A stretch of 64,000 nt of DNA from Metabacillus schmidteae. Lineage in GTDB: Bacteria > Bacillota > Bacilli > Bacillales > Bacillaceae. A model generated the notes under the pieces. That model was not told the origin of the DNA. It ran no database searches and was given only the letters and a program-made list of their open reading frames with translations. Below are positions 35,533 to 44,601 of this stretch, one piece after another; the first letter of the stretch is position 1; every line of letters begins with the position of its first letter. Made by a program: the position numbers and the translations under genes. The DNA is taken from NCBI RefSeq assembly GCF_903166545.1, contig NZ_CAESCH010000003.1, positions 186,001 to 250,000 of the forward strand. Direction: 5' to 3'.

Positions 35533-36822
35533 TTGAATGGAAGGAAAGGAAACGGAATAAAGACACCATTTTTTTATGGATGGATGATAGTTGCAGTAGG
35601 AGCGTTAGGAGTATTTTTTTCCGGACCAGGTCAAACATATTCCAATGCTATATTTATTGATTACTATATAAATGACTTTGGTTGGAGTCGGTCTTTGGTT
35701 TCTACAATTTACTCGATCGCAACCTTAGCAGCAGGATTGTTAATGATGGTAGTAGGTAAGTATATTGACAAATATGGTCAAAGATTTTTTATGATTTTTG
35801 TCACAATTTTACTTGCGTTAGCTTGCTTTTGGAATAGCTTTGTTACAAATATTGTGATGTTAGCAATAGGCTTTTTTATGATTCGATTGTTTGGTCAGGG
35901 ATCAATGACACTCTTACCTAATACCCTAATTCCTCAATGGTTTATCGAAAAACGCGGTAGGGCATTTAGCTTTATGGCAATAGGAGGATTCTTAAGCTCG
36001 GCACTGTTTCCAATTATTAATCTATGGGCCATTGACCTGTGGGGCTGGGAAATAACATGGAGATTCTGGGGAGTTCTTTTACTCATTATCTTTTTACCTA
36101 TTGTTGTTGTCTTTGTGAAAAATAAACCAGAGGATGTAGGGTTAACACCTGATAATAAGGTAGCCTTGAAGGAACCAGAGGGTGGATCTGATAAAAATAA
36201 AGTCGTTTATGAAAGTAGTTGGACGTTAGCTGAAGCAAAGAAAACGAGAACATTTTGGTTTTTATTATGCTGTGTAGGAATTCCTTCTATGGTGAACACA
36301 GGATTGACTTTTCATTTGGTTTCAATATTTGGTGAAAATGACCTTTCTCCACAGCTTGCAGCTACTGTTCTTAGTGCAATGGCTTTAGTTGGATTTCCAA
36401 TAACTTTTCTTTCAGGTTTCATTTTAGAAAGAATCGAAGCAAATTATATGTTATTTCTTACGTTCATTGGAGAAATTCTTGTTTTAATCCTTGCAATAAC
36501 AGCAGATTCCTTTTTTCTAGCTCTATTGTTCGGGGTGTTGTGGGGCTTTTTTGCCGGAATTGAAAGAATTGCTTTGAATGTTATTTGGCCTAATTTTTTT
36601 GGTAGAGAACATATTGGAAGTATCAAAGGGCTTGCTATGTCAATCACTGTCATAGGTTCTGCATTTGGCCCATTACCGTTCGGAATCGCATTTGATCTTT
36701 TTAATGGCTACAATGAAATTCTTTATGCAACTATGATCTTTCCTTTAGTTGGTTGTTTGCTGGCTTGGAAAGCAACAAAACCTTCTAAAGAGCATAATGA
36801 AAAAAATCTTACTAGTGCGTAA
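35533..36822 (+). CDS. MFS transporter of the oxalate/formate antiporter-like group
   Basis: A 429-residue membrane protein with about 12 helices. It starts TTG with GGGGGACATTTTAA before it. The N-terminus reads PFFYGWMIVAVGALGVFFSG, then GQTYSNAIFIDYYINDFGWS, then a KYIDKYGQRF loop between helices 2 and 3 (MFS motif A), a pattern of OFA-type and monocarboxylate-like MFS carriers. A central cytoplasmic loop (residues about 200-240) has ESSWTLAEAKKTRTFWFLL. The substrate is probably a small organic acid or anion (inference). Confidence 0.85.
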   Translation: MNGRKGNGIKTPFFYGWMIVAVGALGVFFSGPGQTYSNAIFIDYYINDFGWSRSLVSTIYSIATLAAGLLMMVVGKYIDKYGQRFFMIFVTILLALACFWNSFVTNIVMLAIGFFMIRLFGQGSMTLLPNTLIPQWFIEKRGRAFSFMAIGGFLSSALFPIINLWAIDLWGWEITWRFWGVLLLIIFLPIVVVFVKNKPEDVGLTPDNKVALKEPEGGSDKNKVVYESSWTLAEAKKTRTFWFLLCCVGIPSMVNTGLTFHLVSIFGENDLSPQLAATVLSAMALVGFPITFLSGFILERIEANYMLFLTFIGEILVLILAITADSFFLALLFGVLWGFFAGIERIALNVIWPNFFGREHIGSIKGLAMSITVIGSAFGPLPFGIAFDLFNGYNEILYATMIFPLVGCLLAWKATKPSKEHNEKNLTSA

Positions 36823-37266
36823 CATTATTTGTTAGGATTTAAGTGGATTAGTTATATTAAATTATATTTAATTATAGTAAAGTAAACTAATTATTAATAA
36901 TTTATAAATGATTATGCTTGATTATAAAGATATACTTTGATATATTTAATCTGTCCAATTGTAGATGCTAATCAACTCATTGAAAAACCACCAAAATACA
37001 ATTTGGTGGTTTTTTCTATATATTCAATATTTTTATAAACATTCACTAAAAAGTCTTATTTTATATCCTTCGTGCTTTTGTGGGGTTCTAAGTAGATTGT
37101 TGTTGAATTTCAGGTTCATAGAACCTTGAAATATTTCTTTAAGGAGCATTCCTGTTAGAAGGATTTTCGGGCACTTGAACAAAAAAGAGCCCTCTTGGTA
37201 TGATACGGGGTGTCAAATCGTGCACCGAATTGACCCCTAACTTAGGTAACCAAGGAGGACTCCAAC
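36823..37266. other. 444-bp intergenic stretch before the IS110 transposase
   Basis: AT-rich first part with no gene; a terminator at 36984-37017 (AAAACCACCAAA/TTTGGTGGTTTT plus TTCT) for the MFS gene. From about 37140 the composition changes to that of the IS110 element. GGGCACTTGAACAA at 37169-37182 repeats a 14-mer seen at 19524. Confidence 0.6.
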
Positions 37267-38810
37267 ATGGATTTTAAACAAAACCAGAAAATAAATCAAG
37301 TCACCGAACAAACACTCGTAGTAGGAATCGATATTGCCAAGCGGAAACACTTCGCCTGCTTTGTCGATGACCGTGGGCGTGTGCTCCAAAAATCTTTCTC
37401 GGTATTACAGTCTGGCGACGGTTTTCAGAGATTTTATCAGCGTATTTTGGATGCCATGAAAGACTTCGGAAAAACGGAAGTCATAGTTGGGATTGAACCA
37501 ACAGGGCATTACTGGCTTAACCTGGCCTATTTCCTTGAGGAACGAGGCATCCCCCTAGTCATGACCAATCCTATGCACGTCAAGCGATCAAAGGAGCTGG
37601 ATGACAACCTGCCAACCAAACATGACCGTAAGGATGCACTAGTCATCGCTCGCTTGATCAAAGATGGGCGCTTCAGCTATCCTCGCATCCTAAAGGACAT
37701 GGAGGCTGAACTCCGTGTGGGTTCAACATTTAGAAGCAAGTTGACAGAGGAGCTGGGAGCCGTTAAAAACATGATCATTCGCTGGCTGGACCGTTATTTC
37801 CCTGAGTTCACCCAGGTCTTTCCGTCATTCGGGAAGATGGCAATGGCTGTCCTGGAATGCACTCCATTTCCGGCTGATCTTCACCAAAAACAGCCGGATG
37901 AGGTATTGGCAATTTACCGTCAGGTGGAGGGGCTCAAATCCCCCCAACGGCCAAAAGCAGTACGACTCATTGAAGTTGCTTCTAACTCCATCGGAGTTAC
38001 AGAGGGACGGGAGATGGCCCGTATAGAAATTGCCACTCTCGTTCGCCGTTACCACCAGTTGGAACAGGAGATTGAAAGCATTACGCAGCACCTGGTCGAG
38101 CTTGTTAAAACATCAGTAGAATATGAATGGCTCTCAACGGTACCTGGACTTGGAGATACGACCATTGTTGATTTACTAGCTGAAATCGGAAGCTTCTCAC
38201 ACTACGAAGATCCACGCCAACTCATCAAACTCGCGGGATTGACATTACGGGAAAACTCCTCCGGTCAGCACAAAGGACAAAAGAGAATCTCTAAACGGGG
38301 CAGGAGAAAGCTACGCGCCCTCCTATTCCGAGTCATGATGCCGATGGTTCGCCATAACGATGCCTTTAGAAGGCTGCATGAATATTACACAAACCGTAAG
38401 GATAATCCGTTACGCAAGAAGCAATCCATCGTGGTACTATGCGGGAAACTCTTAAAAGTTCTTCATGGGATCAGCACGAAGCACAAAGCGTTTGACGCAA
38501 AGCGAATGATGAAGGATATTCCTGGCCTCGCAGAGGCTATGTAAAGTCCTGCATCCCCTTAAACGACCTAGACAACAGGATGACACGGAGAAGCTGGCAC
38601 TATATCATCCATTCGACCTTGAGTCCCTAAAGGAGCTTCGCTAGCCTCTGCCTTATGACTAGACCGAACGAAGGAATGTAGGCACTTGGATGCCCAGAGA
38701 CATGGGAGGGTACGTCATCATAAGCTACGCAGAGATCCATTGTGCATCGTATACTTTGTGATCACTACTTTACCATCATTACCCAGTAGTGACCGCGTAG
38801 CGTACCCACT
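37160..38810 (+). mobile_element. IS110-family element (ends approximate)
   Basis: An intact transposase gene with higher GC than its surroundings, followed by about 260 bp of GC-richer noncoding DNA (38545 to about 38810). IS110 elements have no terminal inverted repeats, so limits are taken from the composition change. The noncoding flanks are where a bridge RNA would be encoded. Confidence 0.6.
37267..38544 (+). CDS. IS110 family transposase (DEDD recombinase)
   Basis: A 425-residue transposase. The RuvC-like N-terminal domain has VVGIDIAKRKHFACF, EVIVGIEPTGHYW and LPTKHDRKDALVIARLIKDG, giving the DEDD residues. The C-terminal Tnp20 domain has LSTVPGLGDTTIVDLLAEIG and LRENSSGQHKGQKRISKRGR with the conserved Ser. 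AGGAGGACTCCAAC precedes the ATG. The frame is intact, so the element may be mobile, guided by its own structured RNA as established for this family. Confidence 0.95.
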   Translation: MDFKQNQKINQVTEQTLVVGIDIAKRKHFACFVDDRGRVLQKSFSVLQSGDGFQRFYQRILDAMKDFGKTEVIVGIEPTGHYWLNLAYFLEERGIPLVMTNPMHVKRSKELDDNLPTKHDRKDALVIARLIKDGRFSYPRILKDMEAELRVGSTFRSKLTEELGAVKNMIIRWLDRYFPEFTQVFPSFGKMAMAVLECTPFPADLHQKQPDEVLAIYRQVEGLKSPQRPKAVRLIEVASNSIGVTEGREMARIEIATLVRRYHQLEQEIESITQHLVELVKTSVEYEWLSTVPGLGDTTIVDLLAEIGSFSHYEDPRQLIKLAGLTLRENSSGQHKGQKRISKRGRRKLRALLFRVMMPMVRHNDAFRRLHEYYTNRKDNPLRKKQSIVVLCGKLLKVLHGISTKHKAFDAKRMMKDIPGLAEAM

Positions 38811-38968
38811 AATTGTAAGAGAATCACATATTTATTAAATTCTGTTAGGGTGTTTGTCGAAAAATATTTTTTTGACATCCCACCAACGGGTCAAACCGTT
38901 GATATATCAATATTTATAGAGGGAGGGTATCTTTTATTTATGCATTATTGCTACTAGAGGAGGAAACT
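38545..38968. other. 424-bp noncoding stretch: IS110 3' region and ltaS-like promoter region
   Basis: 38545 to about 38810 is GC-richer with several short inverted repeats (TACCCAGTAGTG, GTACGTCATCATAAGCTACG) and no reading frame; a bridge RNA could lie here. From about 38820 it is AT-rich, with a small hairpin (AACGG/CCGTT) at 38875-38891 before the ribosome site of the LtaS-like gene. Confidence 0.55.
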
Positions 38969-40831
38969 ATGTTCAAGAAATTAGTAAATAAATATTCTTT
39001 CTTATTTATTGCCGCAATGATTATGTGGGTGAAAACGTATGTTGTTTATCAAACAAGCTTTGATATCAAAATAGAAAATCCTATGCAGGCTTTTATATTA
39101 TTTCTAAATCCACTAAGTTTCTTTTTACTTATTTTTGGATTAGGTCTTTTTATGAAACAGAGAGCAAGAAATATTTATATTATTGTCGTGAGTACAATAG
39201 GTACGATTATGTTGATTGCCAACATGATGTTTTACAACTTTTTTAATGATTTTTTAACGATTCCTGTACTCTTTCAATCTAGTAATATGGGAGATTTGGG
39301 AAGTAGTATTGAAGAGTTGGTAAAGCCAAGTTACTTTCTATTGTTTGTAGATATCATCTTTTTGATTTGGTTAGCTAGAAAATATAAAAACAAAGTGATT
39401 AATGCAGTGACTATAAAAGAAAGAGTTGCTTATTTCTTACTAGTTTGTGCGGTATTTATGTTTAATTTGGGACTAGCTGAAGTACAGCGTCCTCAACTTT
39501 TAACTCGTTCCTTTGATAGAGAGATGCTGGTGAAAAATATAGGTATATTTAATTTTCACATTTATGATGCTATTTTACAGTCAAGAACAACTGCCCAAAG
39601 GGCACTTGCGGATAGTGACGAGCTAACAAATATTCAAAACTATATTAAAGCAAATAAAAAAGCACCAAATGAAGAACTGTTTGGAATTGCAGAAGGGCGT
39701 AATGTGATTTTTGTTTCGATGGAATCGACCCAGAGCTTTGTGGTGAATGAAACATTGAATGGTGAGGAAATTACACCGTTTTTAAATGACTTTATTCAAG
39801 AAAGCTATTACTTTGACAATTTCTATCATCAAACGGAACAGGGGAAGACGTCTGATTCAGAATTTCTGACAGCAAATTCACTGTATCCACTTGGAAGAGG
39901 TGCAGTATTTTTCACAAATAGTAACAATGAGTATAATGCTACTCCTGAAATCCTAAAGGAGCATAACTATTACTCAGCTACTTTTCATGCGAATAATGCA
40001 AGCTTTTGGAATCGGGATATTATGTATAATTCATTTGGTGTTGACCATTTTTATGATATAGATAGCTATGAAGTAACAGCTAAAAATTCAGTTGGTTGGG
40101 GTTTAAAGGATAAAGAGTATTTTGAACAATCAGTTGATCTAATGAAAGAACTACCACAACCGTTTTACAGCTACTTTATCACGTTAACAAATCATTTTCC
40201 TTTTGAGTTAGGGGAAGAAGATAGATTCATAGATGAATTTGATTCAAATAGTGGAACTCTAAACAGATTTTTTCCAACAGTACGTTATCAAGATGAAGCA
40301 TTAAAGAGATTTATTGAGAAATTAAAAGAGTCAGGTCTTTATGAGAATTCGATTATTGTGTTAATGGGGGACCATTATGGCATCTCTGAAAACCACAATA
40401 AAGCGATGGCTAAGTTTTTAGAAAAAGACGAAATTACACCGTATGATTCTGTACAATTGCAACGAGTACCATTCTTAATTCATATGCCAGGTATAACAGA
40501 TCAGAATCCTAAATTAATCTCAGATATTTCAGGACAAATTGATGTGAAACCTACTTTATTACATTTGTTGGGTATTGATACAAGTGACATGATTCACTTT
40601 GGAAATGATTTATTCTCACCTGAGAGAAATCCTTTTGCAGTATTGCGAAATGGAAGCTTTATAACCGAAGATTATATCTCTGTATCTGATGTCTGTTATG
40701 ACCGAGAAACAGGTGATATTGTTGACGGTGAGGAAACATGTGATCTTTATGCAGAAAAGGCTCACAATGAGTTAAGTTTTTCGGATAAGATTATCTATGG
40801 AGACTTATTGAGGTTTTATAATGAAGAATAA
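38969..40831 (+). CDS. LtaS-like lipoteichoic acid synthase paralogue
   Basis: I start at ATG 38969 with GAGGAGG 8 bases upstream (620 residues). Five membrane helices cover about residues 1-180; an extracellular sulfatase-type domain follows. Catalytic landmarks: [14 protein letters not shown] (metal-binding Glu), [14 protein letters not shown] (nucleophile Thr), [25 protein letters not shown] (Asp-His) and the C-terminal LLHLLGI. LtaS polymerises glycerol phosphate on a glycolipid anchor at the membrane. Carried as transposon cargo, it is presumably an extra copy beside a chromosomal gene. Confidence 0.9.
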   Translation: MFKKLVNKYSFLFIAAMIMWVKTYVVYQTSFDIKIENPMQAFILFLNPLSFFLLIFGLGLFMKQRARNIYIIVVSTIGTIMLIANMMFYNFFNDFLTIPVLFQSSNMGDLGSSIEELVKPSYFLLFVDIIFLIWLARKYKNKVINAVTIKERVAYFLLVCAVFMFNLGLAEVQRPQLLTRSFDREMLVKNIGIFNFHIYDAILQSRTTAQRALADSDELTNIQNYIKANKKAPNEELFGIAEGRNVIFVSMESTQSFVVNETLNGEEITPFLNDFIQESYYFDNFYHQTEQGKTSDSEFLTANSLYPLGRGAVFFTNSNNEYNATPEILKEHNYYSATFHANNASFWNRDIMYNSFGVDHFYDIDSYEVTAKNSVGWGLKDKEYFEQSVDLMKELPQPFYSYFITLTNHFPFELGEEDRFIDEFDSNSGTLNRFFPTVRYQDEALKRFIEKLKESGLYENSIIVLMGDHYGISENHNKAMAKFLEKDEITPYDSVQLQRVPFLIHMPGITDQNPKLISDISGQIDVKPTLLHLLGIDTSDMIHFGNDLFSPERNPFAVLRNGSFITEDYISVSDVCYDRETGDIVDGEETCDLYAEKAHNELSFSDKIIYGDLLRFYNEE

Positions 40832-41451
40832 CTTTAAATTATTATATGGATTAAAAAATCTAAGGTTAAACTAATATAAACAACATAATAAAAATACAAA
40901 AAAGAAAGAACCCTATAGACATCTTAGAAAGGTCTTTTAATAGGGTTCTTTTTTTGTGAATAGAAAAAAATTAAAAAAAGTTTATTTTACTGTTACACCA
41001 TAATAATTTAAATAAATATAGAAACGTTAAGACAGTTAAGGACCTGAATACATTCAGATTATGGATTCAACATACACGTAGTTAATTTAGGGGAAAAAAA
41101 TATTTCTATCAAATGTATGTCTTACTTTTTGATTAAATATATCATTTTTTTCTAAAAGTTTACTTATGTATACCGATATAAAACATGACAGAAGTATATC
41201 TTACAGAATGAGAGGTGAGACCAAAGATTATTATTTAATGTGATGTTTACGCTGTTAGGATCTGAATACTAAATGTTAGGAATGCAGAGATGAATTTTGA
41301 ATATTAGGATATCCCTATTTGCTTATATCTATATAATAATAGAATTACTTTTTATTGATTGGATCTGTTTTTGACTAAAGCTAATCTGTTGGATTTGTAT
41401 TTGATAGTACTAAAGCATTTAAAGGAGTTAATTTGCTATGGGAGGTATATT
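40832..41451. other. 620-bp AT-rich intergenic stretch
   Basis: It holds the terminator of the LtaS-like gene (AAGAACCCTAT 40906-40916, ATAGGGTTCTT 40940-40950, then TTTTTT). A short direct repeat with GGAYCTGAATAC occurs at about 41041 and 41259. No gene or clear promoter was recognised. Confidence 0.6.
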
Positions 41452-42150
41452 TTGAAAAAGTTATTCGTATTGTCGATTTTTTCCATATTATTATTAACAG
41501 CGTGTAATCAAGATATTACACCAACTGGAAATAGTATATTATCTCATGTAACGACTGCTCACGTAGAAGGCGATGATGTGTATTTTAAAGTGAACGGTAC
41601 TTATTTAATCGCTGAAAACCAAAAGGAAGCTTTTCAAACCCATCAAAGTAATTATTTTACTTTAATTGAAATGTCTGACGGATCATACGTTATTAAGAAA
41701 AACGATAAACAACAACAAGATGGTTACAGTTACGAAGAAGCACAAAAAAAACGTGAGGAAAACCAAGAGATAATAGCTCAAAGGGCTCAAGAAGAAAAAG
41801 AAAAAAAGGAAGAGCTAAAAGCAGAAAAAATTCAGTTTCAACGTGAAAAAGAAGAGCATAATAGAGGTATTGAACAGCAAGAAATGGAATTAAAGGCTCA
41901 AAGGCAAGAAGAACTGTTAAGGATGCAGGAAGAACAGTTAAAAATGCGAAAAGAAGAAAAAGAAAAAGCGGAATTAGCAAAAGCAGAAGAATTTCAATTT
42001 CAACGTGAAAAAGCAGAATACAATCAAGTTATTCAACAGCAAGAATTCGAATTGAAGGCTCAAAGGCAGGAAGAACAATTAAAAATGCAAGCTGAACAAC
42101 TAAAAGTTCAAATTGAACAACTGAGAAAAGAAATAGGGTATGAAGAATAA
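41452..42150 (+). CDS. lipoprotein with coiled-coil repeats
   Basis: TTG 41452 is chosen because GGGAGG lies 6 bases upstream and the signal peptide then starts correctly (KKLFVLSIFSILLLTAC, lipobox LTAC). About 232 residues. After a small domain to about residue 80 there is a long highly charged helix with two copies of a Q-R-E-K/E-L-K-A-Q-R-Q-E-E unit (FQREKEEHNRGIEQQEMELK and FQREKAEYNQVIQQQEFELK). It is membrane-anchored and presumably extends into the wall. Function unknown. It converges on the UspA-SulP pair, with a shared terminator. Confidence 0.8.
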   Translation: MKKLFVLSIFSILLLTACNQDITPTGNSILSHVTTAHVEGDDVYFKVNGTYLIAENQKEAFQTHQSNYFTLIEMSDGSYVIKKNDKQQQDGYSYEEAQKKREENQEIIAQRAQEEKEKKEELKAEKIQFQREKEEHNRGIEQQEMELKAQRQEELLRMQEEQLKMRKEEKEKAELAKAEEFQFQREKAEYNQVIQQQEFELKAQRQEEQLKMQAEQLKVQIEQLRKEIGYEE

Positions 42151-42200
42151 TATCCAGTTGGATTTAAAAGGAATTATTATAATAATAAAGAAAAGAAAAA

Positions 42201-42222
42201 TGTGGAGGATTAATCTTCCACA
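42201..42222. terminator. bidirectional terminator between lipoprotein and uspA genes
   Basis: TGTGGAGGAT and ATCTTCCACA form the stem around TA, with A-rich and T-rich flanks on both sides. Confidence 0.75.
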
Positions 42223-42227
42223 CCTTT

Positions 42228-42647
42228 CTATTTTACAATAAGTACAGGACAATTCGCTCTCTTTGCTACTTTATGACTAACACTGCCCAACACAAATTCC
42301 TGGATTCCGTTTAAACCTCGACTGCCAATTACTACAATGTCAATATTGTTATCGCTTACATAATTGACAATGCATGGACCTGGTTCGCCATGTAAGATCT
42401 TTATTTCATAGGAGACTCCGGCTTCCATTGCTTGTTTTTCAACTTCCTTCATTCGTTCTTTACGCTTATCATTGATATCAATAGAATTCCAGTTGCTTAG
42501 GACATCAGATTTAGCTCTATCCGCATCAATAACATAAACAACATCTATGGTTGAACCTTTACTACATGTAGCAATATGAATAGCGTTTTCAGCAGCGCGC
42601 TTAGAGTGCTCTGAGCCGTCTGTTGCTAATAAGATCTTCTTGTACAT
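42228..42647 (-). CDS. universal stress protein, UspA family (1)
   Basis: A 139-residue single-domain Usp. It begins YKKILLATDGSEHSKRAAEN and has the nucleotide-binding pattern GSRGLNGIQEFVLGSVSHKV and a final CPVLIVK. It starts 20 bases after the SulP stop at 42668 with AGGAGGTGAAAAG, so the two are co-transcribed. Usp proteins bind ATP or respond to stress; genetic linkage to SulP suggests it regulates the transporter (inference). Confidence 0.92.
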   Translation of the reverse strand: MYKKILLATDGSEHSKRAAENAIHIATCSKGSTIDVVYVIDADRAKSDVLSNWNSIDINDKRKERMKEVEKQAMEAGVSYEIKILHGEPGPCIVNYVSDNNIDIVVIGSRGLNGIQEFVLGSVSHKVAKRANCPVLIVK

Positions 42648-42667
42648 CTTTTCACCTCCTACTCATC

Positions 42668-44116
42668 CTAATGAGAGCTTAGTTTGTTCGCGAGTTTACC
42701 AACTAGTTCTGAGCTTTCCTCGTTTAAGCCGGTCACGTTTACATTCTTACCAGTTTCCTCAAACTTTGAAACAATTTTGTCAATAGCAGCAACTGCAGAA
42801 TCATCCCAAATATGAGACCGAGTAAGATTTACTTCAACAGATGTAATTTCTTCTTTATAATCAAATTTTGTGAGCAATTCCGTTACCGATGCAAAGAATA
42901 GTTCACCATTGATATTATATATTCTTGTATCTCCTTTTAAGTGACTTTCTACACGTATTTTGGAAATTTTAGACACAAAGAAAATCGCACTTAATAAGAT
43001 TCCAGAAAAGACACCTATAGCTAAATTATGAGTATAAATAACGGTGACAACCGTGATGATCATCACAAGCGCATCACTTCTTGGAATCAAATGAAGGGTA
43101 CGAATGGAATTCCAATCAAATGTACTAATCGAAACCATGATCATGACACCTACTAAAGCAGCCATTGGAATTTGTACAACAATATCACCTAAAACAATAA
43201 TTAGAAACATGAGAAATGCGCCTGCAACTAGTGATGAGAGGCGTCCACGCCCACCTGATTTAATGTTTATGACTGATTGTCCAATCATGGCGCAGCCTGC
43301 CATACCTCCAAAGAACCCTGTAATAATATTAGCGATTCCTTGACCTTTCCCCTCAGCATTCTTATTACTAGGAGTGTCTGTCATATCATCAACAATAGAT
43401 GCTGTAAGAAGGGACTCTAATAGCCCGACAATAGTTAAAGCAAGTGAGTAAGGTAAGATAATCATAAAAGTTTCAATTGAAAGGGGGATGTCTGGTATCA
43501 AAAAGACAGGTAATGTACGCGTTAATTCTCCCATATCTCCTACAGCTCTAACATTGATATCCATAATAAGAGCAATAGTTGTTACGGCGATAATAGCAAC
43601 AAGAGTAGAAGGGATTACCTTCGTTAAATAGGGTAATAAATAGATGATCAATAATGTAATTGCAACTAGCAAATACATTATTGATGTTTCGCCTTCAAAA
43701 TGCTGTAATTGTGATGTGAAAATGAGTATGGCAAGGGCATTTACAAAACCGACCATAACGGAACGAGGTATAAACTTCATATATCTCGCTAGTTTTAAAA
43801 AACCGAATATAATTTGAAGTACCCCTGTTAATATAGTTGCAGCTAGCAGATATTCAAGTCCGTGATCTCTAACTAGATCAAGAAATAATAATGCCATTGC
43901 CCCAGTTGCAGCTGATATCATTCCAGGCCTTCCACCTACAAAGGCAATCGTTACTGCGATTGTAAAAGAAGCATAAAGTCCAACCATTGGATCAACACCG
44001 GCAATAATAGAGAAGGCTATAGCCTCAGGGATTAGCGCAAGTGCAACAACTAATCCTGATAGAACATCTCCTTTTATATTGCCGAACCAAGACTCCTTAT
44101 ATGTTACCTGTTCCAA
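42668..44116 (-). CDS. SulP family inorganic anion transporter 2
   Basis: 482 residues, TTG start with AAGGAGG 9 bases upstream. It has the same signature as SulP 1 ([40 protein letters not shown]) and the STAS domain at the C-terminus ([35 protein letters not shown]). It forms an operon with the UspA gene at 42228. There is no copy of the leader hairpin seen before the other two SulP genes. Confidence 0.92.
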   Translation of the reverse strand: MEQVTYKESWFGNIKGDVLSGLVVALALIPEAIAFSIIAGVDPMVGLYASFTIAVTIAFVGGRPGMISAATGAMALLFLDLVRDHGLEYLLAATILTGVLQIIFGFLKLARYMKFIPRSVMVGFVNALAILIFTSQLQHFEGETSIMYLLVAITLLIIYLLPYLTKVIPSTLVAIIAVTTIALIMDINVRAVGDMGELTRTLPVFLIPDIPLSIETFMIILPYSLALTIVGLLESLLTASIVDDMTDTPSNKNAEGKGQGIANIITGFFGGMAGCAMIGQSVINIKSGGRGRLSSLVAGAFLMFLIIVLGDIVVQIPMAALVGVMIMVSISTFDWNSIRTLHLIPRSDALVMIITVVTVIYTHNLAIGVFSGILLSAIFFVSKISKIRVESHLKGDTRIYNINGELFFASVTELLTKFDYKEEITSVEVNLTRSHIWDDSAVAAIDKIVSKFEETGKNVNVTGLNEESSELVGKLANKLSSH

Positions 44117-44601
44117 TTATTACTACCTCCTTTATCCTTTTGTTAGTATGTGCAGGTACTTTCTAATAACTCTAAAGAATTTGTCTAGCCATAAGATCAT
44201 GTCGAAAAAAACCTGTACTTAATGTTTGCGTTTGTTCAATTCATTTGTGAAAATAAGAGTATCTAGTTGATCGTGTGAAACAAGCCAATTATTTTTATAT
44301 TTTTTCTAGGCTGTTTTCGTAAATATTATATTTTTCAGAATGCAATATTTAAAAATAGTGGAATAGAGCAGAAGTCGCTCGATTCCTGCAGGAGAAGAGG
44401 AAATTGCGCGGTCTCACAGGCGAATCCGAGGGAGGATCGGCTTCCTCCCCAGACGAGTGCCTGGATCGCAATGGAACGAACCTGTTTGTACGAGCAATGG
44501 CTTAAAAAGAAACAAGAATGCGAAAACAGCCTTTTTCTAAAATATAAAAATTTTTATAAAAAGCATAAAAAGAAATGAATAAAAAGATAAAGGAGGATTC
44601 A
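44117..44601. other. 485-bp intergenic stretch with divergent promoters and a GC-rich repeat
   Basis: It holds the upstream region of SulP 2 (minus strand) and of the RNase J gene. The right two thirds are occupied by the repeat at 44308-44537. The ribosome site AAAGGAGG of the RNase J gene is at 44589-44596. Confidence 0.6.
44308..44537. repeat. Bacillaceae-type GC-rich intergenic repeat/MITE-like element
   Basis: Outer inverted repeats AGGCTGTTTTCG (44308-44319) and CGAAAACAGCCT (44521-44532) enclose a GC-rich core at about 44365-44480 with GAAGTCGCTCGATTCCTGC, GGAGGATCGGCTTCCTCC and CGAGTGCCTGGATCGCAATG. This composition is foreign to the surrounding AT-rich DNA. I recall similar short palindromic elements scattered in Bacillaceae genomes. 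TTTTTC after the right arm could make it a large terminator hairpin. Confidence 0.65.

Noticed and set aside
41693..41980. A 95-codon minus-strand frame in the lipoprotein gene
   Set aside because: It is a Leu/Phe-rich shadow of the charged coiled coil.
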